From positions 1 through 64,000 of the forward strand of contig JANYFL010000043.1 of the NCBI GenBank assembly GCA_025362735.1: DNA of 64,000 bases. Direction: 5' to 3'. How positions within the stretch are numbered: position 1 is the first letter of the stretch; every line of letters begins with the position of its first letter. The DNA comes from Betaproteobacteria bacterium (lineage in GTDB: Bacteria > Pseudomonadota > Gammaproteobacteria > Burkholderiales > Burkholderiaceae_D). The notes under the pieces are model-generated. The model ran no database searches. It was not told where the DNA came from and worked only from the letters and a program-made list of their open reading frames with translations. Below, piece after piece: positions 7,454 to 16,157 of the stretch. Both the position numbers and the translations under genes were made by a program.

Positions 7454-10400
7454 TTACAAATTTGGCGCCAGCCAGCGTTCCGCCTCATCACGCGCCACGG
7501 CACGGCGTTGGGCGTAGTCCAGCAACTGGTCTTCACCAATTTTGCCGACGGCGAAATACTGGGCTTGCGGTAACGAGAAATAGAACCCGCTGACCGAAGA
7601 TGCGGGCAGCATTGCCAGACTCTCGGTGACGGTCATGCCAATTTCATCCGCCTCCAGTAAGTCGAACATCGGCGCCTTGACGGTGTGATCGGGGCAAGCG
7701 GGGTAGCCGGGTGCAGGACGAATGCCCTGATACTTTTCGCTGATCAGGTCTTCGTTCGTTAAGGTTTCGTTGGCGGCATAACCCCAGAGGTCGCGGCGCA
7801 CGCGCTCGTGCATCGTTTCGGCGAAGGCTTCAGCCAGACGATCTGCGATGGCCTTGAGCATGATGGACGAATAGTCGTCGTGCTCAGCCTCGAACTGCGC
7901 GCACTTCTTGTCGACGCCCAATCCAGCGGTGACCGCGAACAGCCCGATGTAATCCGCAACACCACTTTCTTTCGGCGCGATGTAATCAGACAGCGCGCGA
8001 TTGGGCACGCCCTCCGGCTTCTGGTTTTGTTGACGCAAGCCGTGCCAGGTCAATAACACTTTGCTGCGCGACTCGTCGGCATAGATTTCGATATCTTCGC
8101 CGTTGACGGTATTGGCAGGATAAAACGAGACGACTGCGTTGGCGGTTAACCAGCGATTCGACAACACCTTCTTCAGCATCATCTGGCCGTCACTAAAAAC
8201 GCGCCGCGCCGATTCGCCGACGATGTCATCGGTCAGAATCTGCGGGAAAGGGCCATGCAATTCCCAGGTCTGAAAGAACGGGCCCCAGTCGATATAGTTC
8301 GCAATTTGCGCAAGATCAAAATTCTTGAACGTGCGGCGACCGATGAACTTGGGCTTGGGCGGGGTGTAGTTGGCCCAGTCGATCTGAACACGATTGGCGC
8401 GCGCGGCTTCGAGCTTGATCAGCGGTGGCGCTTTCTTGTTCGCATGCAGCTCACGCAGCTTGATGTAATCGGCCTTGGTGTCTTCGACAAATTTTTCTTT
8501 GGTGTCGTTGGACAGCAGGCTTTGCGCGACCGTGACCGAGCGGCTGGCATCGGTGACGTAAATCACCGGACCTTCGTAGTTTGGCGCGATTTTCACAGCG
8601 GTGTGCGCGCGTGAAGTCGTTGCGCCGCCGATCAGCAGCGGAATCTTGAGCATGCGGAAGTGCGGGTCGCGCTGCATTTCTTTCGCGACATAGGCCATCT
8701 CTTCGAGCGAGGGGGTGATCAAACCGGAAAGGCCGATGATGTCTGCGTTCTCCGATTTGGCCTTGGCCAGAATTTCCGAGCACGGCACCATCACGCCCAT
8801 GTTGACGACTTCGAAGTTGTTGCACTGGAGCACAACGGTGACGATGTTCTTGCCGATATCATGCACGTCACCCTTGACAGTAGCGATGACGATCTTGCCC
8901 TTGGGTTGCGACTTCACCCCGGTCTCGGCCTCAGCCTTGAGCTTTTCTTCCTCGATGAAGGGAATTAGATGCGCGACCGCCTGCTTCATCACGCGCGCGC
9001 TCTTGACCACCTGCGGCAAAAACATTTTGCCCGCACCGAACAGATCGCCGACGACGTTCATGCCCGCCATCAGCGGCCCTTCGATTACTTCGATAGGGCG
9101 GCCACCGTTTGCGGCAATCTTTGCCCGCGCTTCTTCGGTATCTTCGACAATCCATTGCGTGATACCGTGAATCATCGCGTGTGCGAGTCGCTCTTCCACG
9201 GTCTTGCTGCGCCATTCCAGCGTTTCTTCTTCTTTCTTGCCTCCAGCCTTCAGTGTCGCAGCGAATTCAATCAGACGTTCGGTCGGATCGAGACCATCAG
9301 CACGCTTACGATTCAGCACCACGTCTTCAACGCGTTCACGCAATTCGGGTGAGAGTTCGTCATACACGCCCATCATGCCGGCGTTGACGATGCCCATGGT
9401 CATGCCCGCTTTGATGGCGTGATAAAGAAAGACCGTATGAATCGCTTCGCGTGCCGGATCATTGCCACGGAAGCTGAACGATACGTTCGATACACCGCCG
9501 CTGATTTTGGCATGCGGCAGATTCTGTTTGATCCACTTGCAAGCCTCGATGAAGTCAACAGCGTAGTTGTTGTGCTCTTCGATGCCGGTCGCGATGGCGA
9601 AAATATTCGGATCGAAGATGATGTCTTCAGGCGGAAAGCCGATGGTCTCGGTGAGTAGCTTATAAGCGCGTGCGCAGATTTCGGTCTTGCGCGCATAGGT
9701 ATCAGCCTGACCTTTTTCGTCGAAGGCCATCACGATTACCGCTGCACCATAGCGGCGGCACAGCTTGGCCTGGCGCAGGAATTCCGCTTCGCCTTCCTTC
9801 ATCGAAATGGAATTGACGATGCTCTTGCCCTGCACGCATTTCAGGCCCGCTTCGATCACGCTCCACTTGGAGGAGTCGATCATGATCGGTACACGCGCGA
9901 TGTCGGGCTCGGATGCGATCAGGTTGAGAAAGCGCGTCATCGCTGCGACCGCATCCAGCATGGCTTCATCCATGTTGATGTCAATCACCTGTGCACCGTT
10001 TTCGACTTGCTGTCGCGCGACAGTGAGTGCTTCGTCATATTGTTCATTCAGGATCAAGCGCGCAAAGGCTTTCGATCCCGTGACGTTGGTGCGTTCGCCG
10101 ACATTGACGAACAGGGATTGCTCGTCAATGTTGAATGGTTCCAAGCCCGCAAGGCGGAGTGCTGGCTTACTCCTTTCACCAACCTCTGAGGCCGCCATCC
10201 CAGCCTTCCCCCAAGAGGGGAAGGAGCTTTCATTGAGAGAGGAGTGTCCATTGGGGATTGAGCGTGGCGTTAGCTTCGTCACCTCTTCCGCAATCGCTCG
10301 GATATGATCCGGCGTGGTTCCACAGCAGCCGCCAGCGATGTTGACGAAACCCGCTTCGGCAAATTCGCGCAGCAGAGCCGACGTCACGTCCGGCGTTTCA

Positions 10401-11299
10401 TCAAACCCCGTTTCACTCATCGGATTCGGCAAACCCGCGTTCGGGTAAATGCAGATGGCGGTGTCGGCGATCTTGGACAATTCTTCTGCATAGGGGCGCA
10501 TCAGCGCGGCACCGAGGGCACAATTAAGACCGACTGTGATGGGCTTGGCATGACGAATCGAATTCCAGAACGCCTCAACCGTTTGGCCGGACAAAATGCG
10601 GCCCGAGGCATCGGTAACAGTGCCGGAAATCATGATGGGCAAACGTGCATCGCCCGTCAGTCCCGCTTCTTCGAAATAAGTGTCAATGGCAAACAGCGCA
10701 GCCTTGGCGTTAAGCGTGTCGAAGATGGTTTCGACCAGAAACAGATCGGCACCACCCTCAACCAAACCACGACACTGCTCCAGGTAAGACGCAACCAGTT
10801 GATCGAAGCTGACGTTGCGCGCGCCGGGGTCGTTGACGTCGGGCGATATCGACGCGGTCTTGGGCGTGGGACCCAATGCGCCAGCGGCGAAGCGTGGCTT
10901 ATCCGGTGTCGCGTATTTCAGGCAGGCTGCCTTGGCCAGCTTGGCGGATGCCACATTCATCTCGTAAGCCAGATGCTCCATGTGGTAGTCGGCCTGCGCA
11001 ACGGTGGTGGCACCAAAGGTATTGGTTTCGATCAGGTCGGCACCCGCGGCCAGATACTGCTCATGAATCTCGGCAATGATCTGCGGCTGGGTCAGCGACA
11101 ACAATTCGTTATTGCCTTTGACAAACAGCTCCTTGCCGGTAGGTGCAGCAAAGTCCGCGAAGCGCGTGCCACGATAGGCGGCCTCGTCCAGCTTGTATTG
11201 CTGGATCATCGTGCCCATTGCTCCATCCAGAATCAGGATGCGCTGCTTCAGCAGCTGAGGCAGAAGGAGGGAAGGGACGACAGCAGCAGGTACCGACAT
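7454..11299 (-). CDS. metH: cobalamin-dependent methionine synthase
   Basis: MetH transfers a methyl group from 5-methyltetrahydrofolate via cob(I)alamin to homocysteine. All modules are present in 1281 residues: the homocysteine/Zn domain (start [12 protein letters not shown], Zn ligands NCALG and GGCCGTTP), the pterin domain ([13 protein letters not shown] onward), the cap and B12 domain with the cobalt-ligand motif GDVHDIGKN, and the C-terminal SAM-binding reactivation domain (ending in the [16 protein letters not shown] region). GGAG stands 7 nt before the ATG. It is longer than usual because of about 35 extra residues in the linker between the first two domains, encoded by repeat-like DNA. 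Upstream lie a SAM-II-like riboswitch and a terminator. Confidence 0.97.
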   Translation of the reverse strand: MSVPAAVVPSLLLPQLLKQRILILDGAMGTMIQQYKLDEAAYRGTRFADFAAPTGKELFVKGNNELLSLTQPQIIAEIHEQYLAAGADLIETNTFGATTVAQADYHMEHLAYEMNVASAKLAKAACLKYATPDKPRFAAGALGPTPKTASISPDVNDPGARNVSFDQLVASYLEQCRGLVEGGADLFLVETIFDTLNAKAALFAIDTYFEEAGLTGDARLPIMISGTVTDASGRILSGQTVEAFWNSIRHAKPITVGLNCALGAALMRPYAEELSKIADTAICIYPNAGLPNPMSETGFDETPDVTSALLREFAEAGFVNIAGGCCGTTPDHIRAIAEEVTKLTPRSIPNGHSSLNESSFPSWGKAGMAASEVGERSKPALRLAGLEPFNIDEQSLFVNVGERTNVTGSKAFARLILNEQYDEALTVARQQVENGAQVIDINMDEAMLDAVAAMTRFLNLIASEPDIARVPIMIDSSKWSVIEAGLKCVQGKSIVNSISMKEGEAEFLRQAKLCRRYGAAVIVMAFDEKGQADTYARKTEICARAYKLLTETIGFPPEDIIFDPNIFAIATGIEEHNNYAVDFIEACKWIKQNLPHAKISGGVSNVSFSFRGNDPAREAIHTVFLYHAIKAGMTMGIVNAGMMGVYDELSPELRERVEDVVLNRKRADGLDPTERLIEFAATLKAGGKKEEETLEWRSKTVEERLAHAMIHGITQWIVEDTEEARAKIAANGGRPIEVIEGPLMAGMNVVGDLFGAGKMFLPQVVKSARVMKQAVAHLIPFIEEEKLKAEAETGVKSQPKGKIVIATVKGDVHDIGKNIVTVVLQCNNFEVVNMGVMVPCSEILAKAKSENADIIGLSGLITPSLEEMAYVAKEMQRDPHFRMLKIPLLIGGATTSRAHTAVKIAPNYEGPVIYVTDASRSVTVAQSLLSNDTKEKFVEDTKADYIKLRELHANKKAPPLIKLEAARANRVQIDWANYTPPKPKFIGRRTFKNFDLAQIANYIDWGPFFQTWELHGPFPQILTDDIVGESARRVFSDGQMMLKKVLSNRWLTANAVVSFYPANTVNGEDIEIYADESRSKVLLTWHGLRQQNQKPEGVPNRALSDYIAPKESGVADYIGLFAVTAGLGVDKKCAQFEAEHDDYSSIMLKAIADRLAEAFAETMHERVRRDLWGYAANETLTNEDLISEKYQGIRPAPGYPACPDHTVKAPMFDLLEADEIGMTVTESLAMLPASSVSGFYFSLPQAQYFAVGKIGEDQLLDYAQRRAVARDEAERWLAPNL
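10160..10255 (-). repeat. repeat-like insertion read through inside metH
   Basis: Within the linker after the homocysteine domain the reading frame encodes a low-conservation stretch ([29 protein letters not shown]). The DNA holds the hairpin CCTTCCCC (10204–10211) / GGGGAAGG (10217–10224) and looks like the intergenic REP-type hairpins common in betaproteobacteria. No stop is introduced, so it adds about 30–35 residues to a surface linker. Boundaries are approximate. Confidence 0.55.
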
Positions 11300-11310
11300 T
11301 GTTATTCTCC

Positions 11311-11350
11311 AAAAACGAAAAACCCGCTGACCAACAAAGCGGTGAGCGGG
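11311..11350 (-). terminator. intrinsic terminator in the metH leader
   Basis: Reading the minus strand, CCCGCTCACC (11350–11341) pairs with GGTCAGCGGG (11332–11323), a 10-bp stem with one C·C mismatch and an 8-nt loop. It is followed at once by TTTTTCGTTTTT. It ends 12 nt before the metH start codon and lies downstream of the riboswitch, so it is placed to act as an attenuator. Confidence 0.75.
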
Positions 11351-11373
11351 TGCGTTTGGAAACTGCGGCTGCT

Positions 11374-11424
11374 CTCGCTTTAGCGGTATTTATTGAGCGC
11401 CCGCAAGCTGAATCAACTCGGCGC
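11374..11424 (-). promoter_or_regulatory. SAM-II (SAM-alpha) type riboswitch upstream of metH
   Basis: On the minus strand a short stem AGCGCC/GGCGCT (5' arm near 11425–11420, 3' arm near 11401–11396) encloses a loop containing TTGATT and GCTTGC. It is followed by AATAAA and then CGCTAAAGCG. This order (P1, UGAUU, GCUUGC, P1', AAUAAA, GCUAAA) is the SAM-II pseudoknot pattern as I remember it from metA/metX leaders. The RNA would start at or next to P1, given a −10 box 8 nt further upstream. SAM, the end product of the methionine pathway, would be the ligand. The combination with a following terminator suggests control of transcription rather than translation. Confidence 0.75.
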
Positions 11425-11431
11425 TGGGTGG

Positions 11432-11437
11432 ATTATA
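11432..11437 (-). promoter_or_regulatory. metH: metH promoter −10 element
   Basis: Perfect TATAAT on the minus strand, ending about 8 nt before the first paired base of the riboswitch, so initiation would fall right at the start of the aptamer. No good −35 hexamer is seen at 16–18 nt. Confidence 0.6.
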
Positions 11438-11487
11438 CAAGTTCAAAGGCTTTTCGACGCGAAGGCCGCAAAGTGCTCTACCCAACT

Positions 11488-11581
11488 TTGTCATCCTGAG
11501 CAACGCGAAGGATCTCAGGTCGAACATTACTACCGGCAGTCATTGCACACCTAAGATCCTTCGCGTTGCTCAGGATGACAA
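11488..11581. repeat. long perfect inverted repeat (28-bp arms)
   Basis: The arm at 11488–11515 (TTGTCATCCTGAGCAACGCG…) is repeated as an exact reverse complement at 11554–11581, with a 38-nt spacer. Sequences containing CATCCTGAGCAACGCGAAGGATC occur as dispersed repeats in many bacterial genomes. The element sits in the 335-nt gap between the metH promoter and the DUF3567 gene, where I see no gene. It could be a mobile palindromic repeat or a strong bidirectional terminator. Confidence 0.85.
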
Positions 11582-11634
11582 GCTTCTTGGATTTTTTCCG
11601 CGACCTCTGCGCCTCCGCGTCAGATTTTTTTGGA

Positions 11635-11910
11635 TCAATGCAGCGTCAGCGACTGCTGCATCATTGGATCGAAACGCGACAAAAATTCGTCGATTTCTTC
11701 CACAGAAGGTTCGGTGGCAATCAGTTCGGCCACGCCTTTACGGAAGTTGTCGGCCAGTTCGCCGCGAATAAAAATTTCGCGCTTGGCGTTCTTGTCCATG
11801 ATCTCGAAGCCGCCCGTTGCCTGGCTTACGACATCCTCTACCATGCCTTCGGTAACGTAAGGGGCAAACTCGACAACACAATAATTGTTGCTGTTGTAGA
11901 TCATATTCAT
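11635..11910 (-). CDS. DUF3567 protein
   Basis: Small protein of 91 residues. It starts MNMIYNSNNYCVVEF and continues GGFEIMDKNAKREIFIRGELADNFRKGV and EPSVEEIDEFLSRFD, which I recognise as the betaproteobacterial DUF3567 family. About a dozen residues (YVTEGMVEDVVSQ) differ from the version I remember, but the core is clear. Function unknown; no transmembrane or catalytic motif is visible. It is the last gene of the leftward block that contains trkA/trkH, separated from the preceding gene by about 100 nt. Confidence 0.75.
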   Translation of the reverse strand: MNMIYNSNNYCVVEFAPYVTEGMVEDVVSQATGGFEIMDKNAKREIFIRGELADNFRKGVAELIATEPSVEEIDEFLSRFDPMMQQSLTLH

Positions 11911-12014
11911 ATGGACTCCTGACCTGAAACATTACTCGGATACAAGCAAGATTGGGGCCGAAATTCCCGCTTTCAAGAACCAGAAGCGCCTGAAGCATCA
12001 AATTCACGCTTCCA

Positions 12015-12401
12015 TCATCCTCCCTCGAAATCCAGCAAAGTATCGTAGGGAGGCGCTTTCATTAGTTTGACCAGGGAATTTCGATGAGATTCATCGATCA
12101 TCGCCAAAATCAGATGCCGGGGTTGCTCCAGCCGCAACACGCGAGCGAGCGTGACTCGCATGGCGAGGTTACCGATACAACACATGCAACCAGGTGCCAG
12201 CACATGTATAGATATATCGGGGCGTGCGCTTAATTCTTGAGGGCCTACACCTGTAACAACGGGCGGAATGCCCTCAAGGATCAGGGTGATTTTCTCGCCG
12301 GACGGTATCGAATCCAGTAACTTCGTGATGAATGCGGCACGTTCGATCCCTGGCCGTCCGGTCACAAGATGGGTAAAAATTCGCTCAGCCGGAGCAGGCA
12401 T
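12015..12401 (-). CDS. small CxCC protein resembling a degenerate COG0523/G3E GTPase
   Basis: Protein of 128 residues. The segment APGCMCCIGNLAMRVTLARVL (about 69–89) carries the GCxCC metal-binding motif of COG0523 (CobW/YjiA-type) metallochaperone GTPases, followed by the same helix. At the N-terminus, where those have a P-loop, there is only TGRPGIERAAFITKLL, without GKT/S. The total length covers about a third of a COG0523 protein. It may therefore bind metal without hydrolysing GTP. It begins 9 nt after trkH on the same strand, so probably the same transcript. I cannot assign a function. Confidence 0.55.
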   Translation of the reverse strand: MPAPAERIFTHLVTGRPGIERAAFITKLLDSIPSGEKITLILEGIPPVVTGVGPQELSARPDISIHVLAPGCMCCIGNLAMRVTLARVLRLEQPRHLILAMIDESHRNSLVKLMKAPPYDTLLDFEGG

Positions 12402-12410
12402 AGAGACCGG

Positions 12411-13880
12411 TCATTTACGCCAGAAGGCAGGGGTGAAGATGACCAGTATGGTGAATAGTTCCAGCCGTCCCAGCAGCATGGCCACCGTACAGACCCAGGT
12501 CTGGAAATCGTTAAGCACAGCGTAAGTCGTAGCGGGACCCACCGCACCTAGACCCGGCCCGGTATTGTTGATGGTGGCGATGACTGCAGTAAATGCAGTG
12601 ACGACATCCAGACCGGAAAACAGCAGCAACATGGTGCAAAAAATAATAACGGCCCCATACACCAGCATGAAAGCAAGCACCGAGAAAATGATTTTATTGT
12701 CCACATTCTCACCCGACAATCGCACGGGATTGACGGCACGGGGATGCAGAATCAAGGTCAACTCACGCTTGGACTGTTTTAGCAGCAACAAGGCGCGAAC
12801 CATCTTGATACCACCACCGGTTGAACCAGCACACGTCGCGAAGCAGCACAGCAACAGCATCAGGATGGGTGCGAATGACGGCCAAAGGCTGTAATCCGTA
12901 TTCGAAAAACCCGTTGTGGTTGCAATCGATATTACGTTGAAACTGGCGTAACGCAAGGCCTCGCCAAAATCAAGGTAGGTACCTGTATCGAGCAGATGAA
13001 ACGTCACCAGTAGCACACCACCAAACAAGGTAACAAAATACCAACGCGCTTCCTGACTGCGAGCATAAGCGCTCAAACTTTTCTGGCGCCAGGCCAGAAA
13101 ATGGGTGGCGAAATTCAAGCCTGCCAGAATCATGAAAATCATCGTCACCACTTCGATCTTGACCGAATGGAAATAGCCATAACTGGCGTCATGCGTCGAA
13201 AATCCGCCGAGTCCCATCGTGGCGCACATATGGCAGAAGGCATCGATCCAGCTCATGCCAGCCATGCGCAGCGATAAAAAACAGGCCAGCGAAATACCAA
13301 AGTAAACGGCATACAAACCTTTCGCCGTTTCAGTAATCCGTGGCGTAAGTTTGGAGTTCTTCATAGGCCCCGGCGTCTCGGCCTTGTAGATCTGGCTACC
13401 ACCGACACCCAGCAAAGGCAGAATCGCGACCGCAAGAACCAGTATGCCCATCCCGCCAACCCACACCAGCAAACAGCGCCAGACGTTGATGGATGGTGGC
13501 AATTGATCCAGACCGGAAAGGATCGTGGCACCGGTTGTGGTCAAACCGGAAACCGTTTCGAAATAGGCGTCGGTGAAACTCAGACCGGTGAGGTGCAGCA
13601 TCAAGGGCAAGGTCGCAAAGGCGGGCAACACAGCCCACACCAGTGTGACCAGAAGAAAGCCATCACGCGGTTGCAGTTCGCGCGGATTGCGCCGGACATC
13701 CCGCCAGGTTGCCAGGTAGAGGCCCAAACCACATAACAAGGTGATGATGAAGGCATCGTCATAAACGACAAAGGCTGCATCATGCTGCACCCACGCCACG
13801 CCGAAGGGGATGAGCATGGTGAAAGCGAACAACATGATCGCCACGCCCAGCACATGTAAAACATGGACGAAGCTACGCAT
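12411..13880 (-). CDS. trkH: TrkH-type potassium uptake channel subunit
   Basis: Integral inner-membrane K+-translocating subunit, 489 residues, the usual length. It contains repeated membrane–pore–membrane units with selectivity-filter glycines, for example SGLTTTGATIL, MCATMGLGGFSTHD, ISIATTTGFSNTDY and INNTGPGLG. It needs the peripheral regulator TrkA, encoded just upstream in the same direction. K+ uptake here is driven by the proton gradient and gated by NAD(H)/ATP through TrkA. The 93-nt gap from trkA holds a 14-bp inverted repeat. Confidence 0.95.
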   Translation of the reverse strand: MRSFVHVLHVLGVAIMLFAFTMLIPFGVAWVQHDAAFVVYDDAFIITLLCGLGLYLATWRDVRRNPRELQPRDGFLLVTLVWAVLPAFATLPLMLHLTGLSFTDAYFETVSGLTTTGATILSGLDQLPPSINVWRCLLVWVGGMGILVLAVAILPLLGVGGSQIYKAETPGPMKNSKLTPRITETAKGLYAVYFGISLACFLSLRMAGMSWIDAFCHMCATMGLGGFSTHDASYGYFHSVKIEVVTMIFMILAGLNFATHFLAWRQKSLSAYARSQEARWYFVTLFGGVLLVTFHLLDTGTYLDFGEALRYASFNVISIATTTGFSNTDYSLWPSFAPILMLLLCCFATCAGSTGGGIKMVRALLLLKQSKRELTLILHPRAVNPVRLSGENVDNKIIFSVLAFMLVYGAVIIFCTMLLLFSGLDVVTAFTAVIATINNTGPGLGAVGPATTYAVLNDFQTWVCTVAMLLGRLELFTILVIFTPAFWRK

Positions 13881-13905
13881 GTTCGGCGTTGATCAAGATT
13901 CAGCC

Positions 13906-13956
13906 TCTCAACACAGAGAAAAGCCAGAGAGTCATTCTCTTGTCTCTGTGTTGAGA
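13906..13956. repeat. inverted repeat between trkA and trkH
   Basis: TCTCAACACAGAGA (13906–13919) is exactly complementary to TCTCTGTGTTGAGA (13943–13956), with a 23-nt spacer. The transcript would form a 14-bp hairpin in the trkA–trkH gap. No T-run follows in the trkH direction, so it is not an obvious terminator; it may be a repeat element or an mRNA-processing/stability hairpin. Confidence 0.7.
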
Positions 13957-13973
13957 GATTTTGTAAATCAGCA

Positions 13974-15371
13974 TCACAAAAACCCCGCCCCAACCTGAAA
14001 TAATTTTTCTACTTTAGGAATCATGCGCTTGTTGGCGACGAAGACGATGACATGGTCTTCGGCCTCGATCACGGTATCGTGGTGCGCAATCAGAACAGTC
14101 GCGCCGTCACCGATCCCTCGCACAATGGCACCGATCATTACGCCGGAATTTTTACCCGAGAACAGGTCAATGTCTTCGATTCTCTTGCCGATGACCTTGG
14201 ACGATTTGGCTTCGCCATGTGCAATCACTTCGATTGCTTCAGCCGCCCCGCGTCGCAAGGAATGCACCGCCACAATATCCCCACGACGGACATAAGCAAG
14301 AAGCTCCGACATCGTGACCTGATCGGGGGCAATGGCAATATCAATCTGCCCGCCCTGAACCAGATTGGCATAAGCCCTGCGGTTAATCAGCGCGATGACG
14401 CGGCGCGCGCCCATACGCTTGGCCAACAGGGTCGCCATGATGTTGTCTTCGTCGTCGCTGGTCAAAGCGATGAACAGGTCCACGCCTTGTACCTGCTCGT
14501 CTCCCAATAAATCTTCATCAGTGGCGTCGCCATTAAGGACCAGCGCAGCAGGCAATTCACCTGCAAGGTATTCACAGCGTTTTTTGCTGGGGTCGATGAT
14601 CTTGACGTTGTAATCTTTGCCCAGCGCTCGCGCCAGCCGCAAGCCAATATTGCCGCCACCGGCAATCATCACGTTCTTGACCGAACGCCCCATTGGTCGC
14701 AGTTCCAGCAAGACTTTACGGATATCACGTGTGGCCGCCAGACAGAAGACTTCATCACCCGCTTCGATCAGGGTGTTGCCTTCCGGCAGCACTGAACTTT
14801 CGTTGCGAAAAATGGCGACGACTCGGGCGTCCACATTTGGAATGTGTTTGCGCAGATCTTCAATCGGATGTCCGACCAGTGGACCACCTGCATACGCACG
14901 CACCGCAACCAGAGTGAGCTTGCCGTTCGCAAATTCGAGGACCTGAAGCGCTTCGGGATGTTCCACCAGTCGCACGATGGCATTGGTCACGCTCTGCTCG
15001 GGACAAATAATATGGTCAACACAAAAACCTTCGTCCTCAGCAATCGCCTGGTTACTGACAAATTCACTGGCACGAATACGCGCAATGCGGGTGGGCACGT
15101 TAAACATCTGCTTGGCAATCCGACAAGCAACCAGATTGGTTTCATCCATCATGGTTGCCGCGATAAGCATGTCAGCATCTTCAATATTGGCCGCTTGCAA
15201 TACGCTGGGATGTGCGCCGTTGCCAACGACGGTGCGCAGATCAAGGCGTTCTTGCAATGCGGCCAGATGTGCGCTGTCGGTGTCGATGACCGTGATGTCA
15301 TTGCGCTCTGAGACCAGACTTTCAGCAACGCTGCTACCGACGCGACCTGCGCCCAGAATGACGATTTTCAT
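13974..15371 (-). CDS. trkA: TrkA, NAD-binding regulator of Trk potassium uptake
   Basis: Peripheral membrane protein of 465 residues made of two tandem RCK units. Each has a Rossmann dinucleotide motif: IVILGAGRVGSSVAE at the N-terminus and VMIAGGGNIGLRLARAL near residue 235. Each is followed by a TrkA-C domain. It gates TrkH in response to nucleotides. It starts 9 nt after the response-regulator gene and precedes trkH, a conserved betaproteobacterial order in which the ntrYX-like pair and trkAH are transcribed together. Confidence 0.96.
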   Translation of the reverse strand: MKIVILGAGRVGSSVAESLVSERNDITVIDTDSAHLAALQERLDLRTVVGNGAHPSVLQAANIEDADMLIAATMMDETNLVACRIAKQMFNVPTRIARIRASEFVSNQAIAEDEGFCVDHIICPEQSVTNAIVRLVEHPEALQVLEFANGKLTLVAVRAYAGGPLVGHPIEDLRKHIPNVDARVVAIFRNESSVLPEGNTLIEAGDEVFCLAATRDIRKVLLELRPMGRSVKNVMIAGGGNIGLRLARALGKDYNVKIIDPSKKRCEYLAGELPAALVLNGDATDEDLLGDEQVQGVDLFIALTSDDEDNIMATLLAKRMGARRVIALINRRAYANLVQGGQIDIAIAPDQVTMSELLAYVRRGDIVAVHSLRRGAAEAIEVIAHGEAKSSKVIGKRIEDIDLFSGKNSGVMIGAIVRGIGDGATVLIAHHDTVIEAEDHVIVFVANKRMIPKVEKLFQVGAGFL

Positions 15372-15380
15372 GAAGGCTGT

Positions 15381-16085
15381 TTATTTCTTGGAGCTTCGAT
15401 TCAACTCGATGCCCAGTTGTTTAAGCTTGCGATACAGATGCGTGCGTTCCAGCCCGGTTTTTTCGGCAACGCGAGTCATGCTGCCATGCTCACGCTCAAG
15501 ATGATGTTCGAAATAAGTTCGCTCGAAAACATCGCGTGCCTCGCGCAATGGCAAGTCCAGATCAAGCTGAAGCGACGGAATGAGATTTGTCGGCGCGGTT
15601 ACCGCTACAGTGCTTTCTGACGGAGAAGCGCTGCCAATAGCTGACAAGTGCGACGTAGAATTTATAGCGGCTGAACCAGGACTCACGATGGCCGGATAGA
15701 TTGAAGATTTAGGCACTCGTAAGGGCCGCTCCAGGCCTTTCTGCACTGCGCTCAATAATTTTTGCAGGGCAATTGGTTTTTCCAGAAAATCAATGGCGCC
15801 GATGCGTGTAGCCTCGACCGCCGTATCAATCGTGCCATGCCCGGACATCATGATGACGGGCATGGTGAGGGCGCCACTGGCGGCCCATTCTTTAAGCAAG
15901 GTCACGCCATCTGTGTCTGGCATCCAGATATCGAGCAGGATCAGATCCGGCGTTTGAGCCTGACGACAGCTGCGCGCTTGAGCCGCGTTTTCGGCCAGAT
16001 CAACGACATGCCCCTCATCGCTCAGGATTTCCGAGAGCAACTCGCGTATGCCAATTTCATCATCGACTACCAGTATGTTCGACAT
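15381..16085 (-). CDS. NtrX-like response regulator without AAA+ domain
   Basis: Response regulator of 234 residues. The receiver domain covers residues 1–120, with the acidic pair DD8–9, phospho-acceptor D52 in LILLDIWMPD, threonine/serine in MMSGHG and K104 in FLEKP. A low-complexity linker follows, then a Fis-type helix-turn-helix at about 185–228 (MTRVAEKTGLERTHLYRKLKQLGI). The sigma-54-activating AAA+ ATPase of full NtrX (about 450 residues) is missing. It therefore probably acts as a simple DNA-binding regulator. The partner kinase is encoded 72 nt upstream. Confidence 0.9.
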   Translation of the reverse strand: MSNILVVDDEIGIRELLSEILSDEGHVVDLAENAAQARSCRQAQTPDLILLDIWMPDTDGVTLLKEWAASGALTMPVIMMSGHGTIDTAVEATRIGAIDFLEKPIALQKLLSAVQKGLERPLRVPKSSIYPAIVSPGSAAINSTSHLSAIGSASPSESTVAVTAPTNLIPSLQLDLDLPLREARDVFERTYFEHHLEREHGSMTRVAEKTGLERTHLYRKLKQLGIELNRSSKK

Positions 16086-16157
16086 CTGTACCCGCCACTA
16101 TTCTGTTATCGGGACGCCACCCTGCGTTACGTATCCATTTTTTGCAGCAAGTCTAGT

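Noticed and set aside
10304-11383. 359-codon plus-strand frame over the metH start and riboswitch
   Set aside because: Antisense to the conserved homocysteine domain; no family features.
11300-11440. Cobalamin or SAH riboswitch before metH
   Set aside because: No B12-box-like stretch and no SAH-type repeats are visible; the landmarks fit SAM-II instead.
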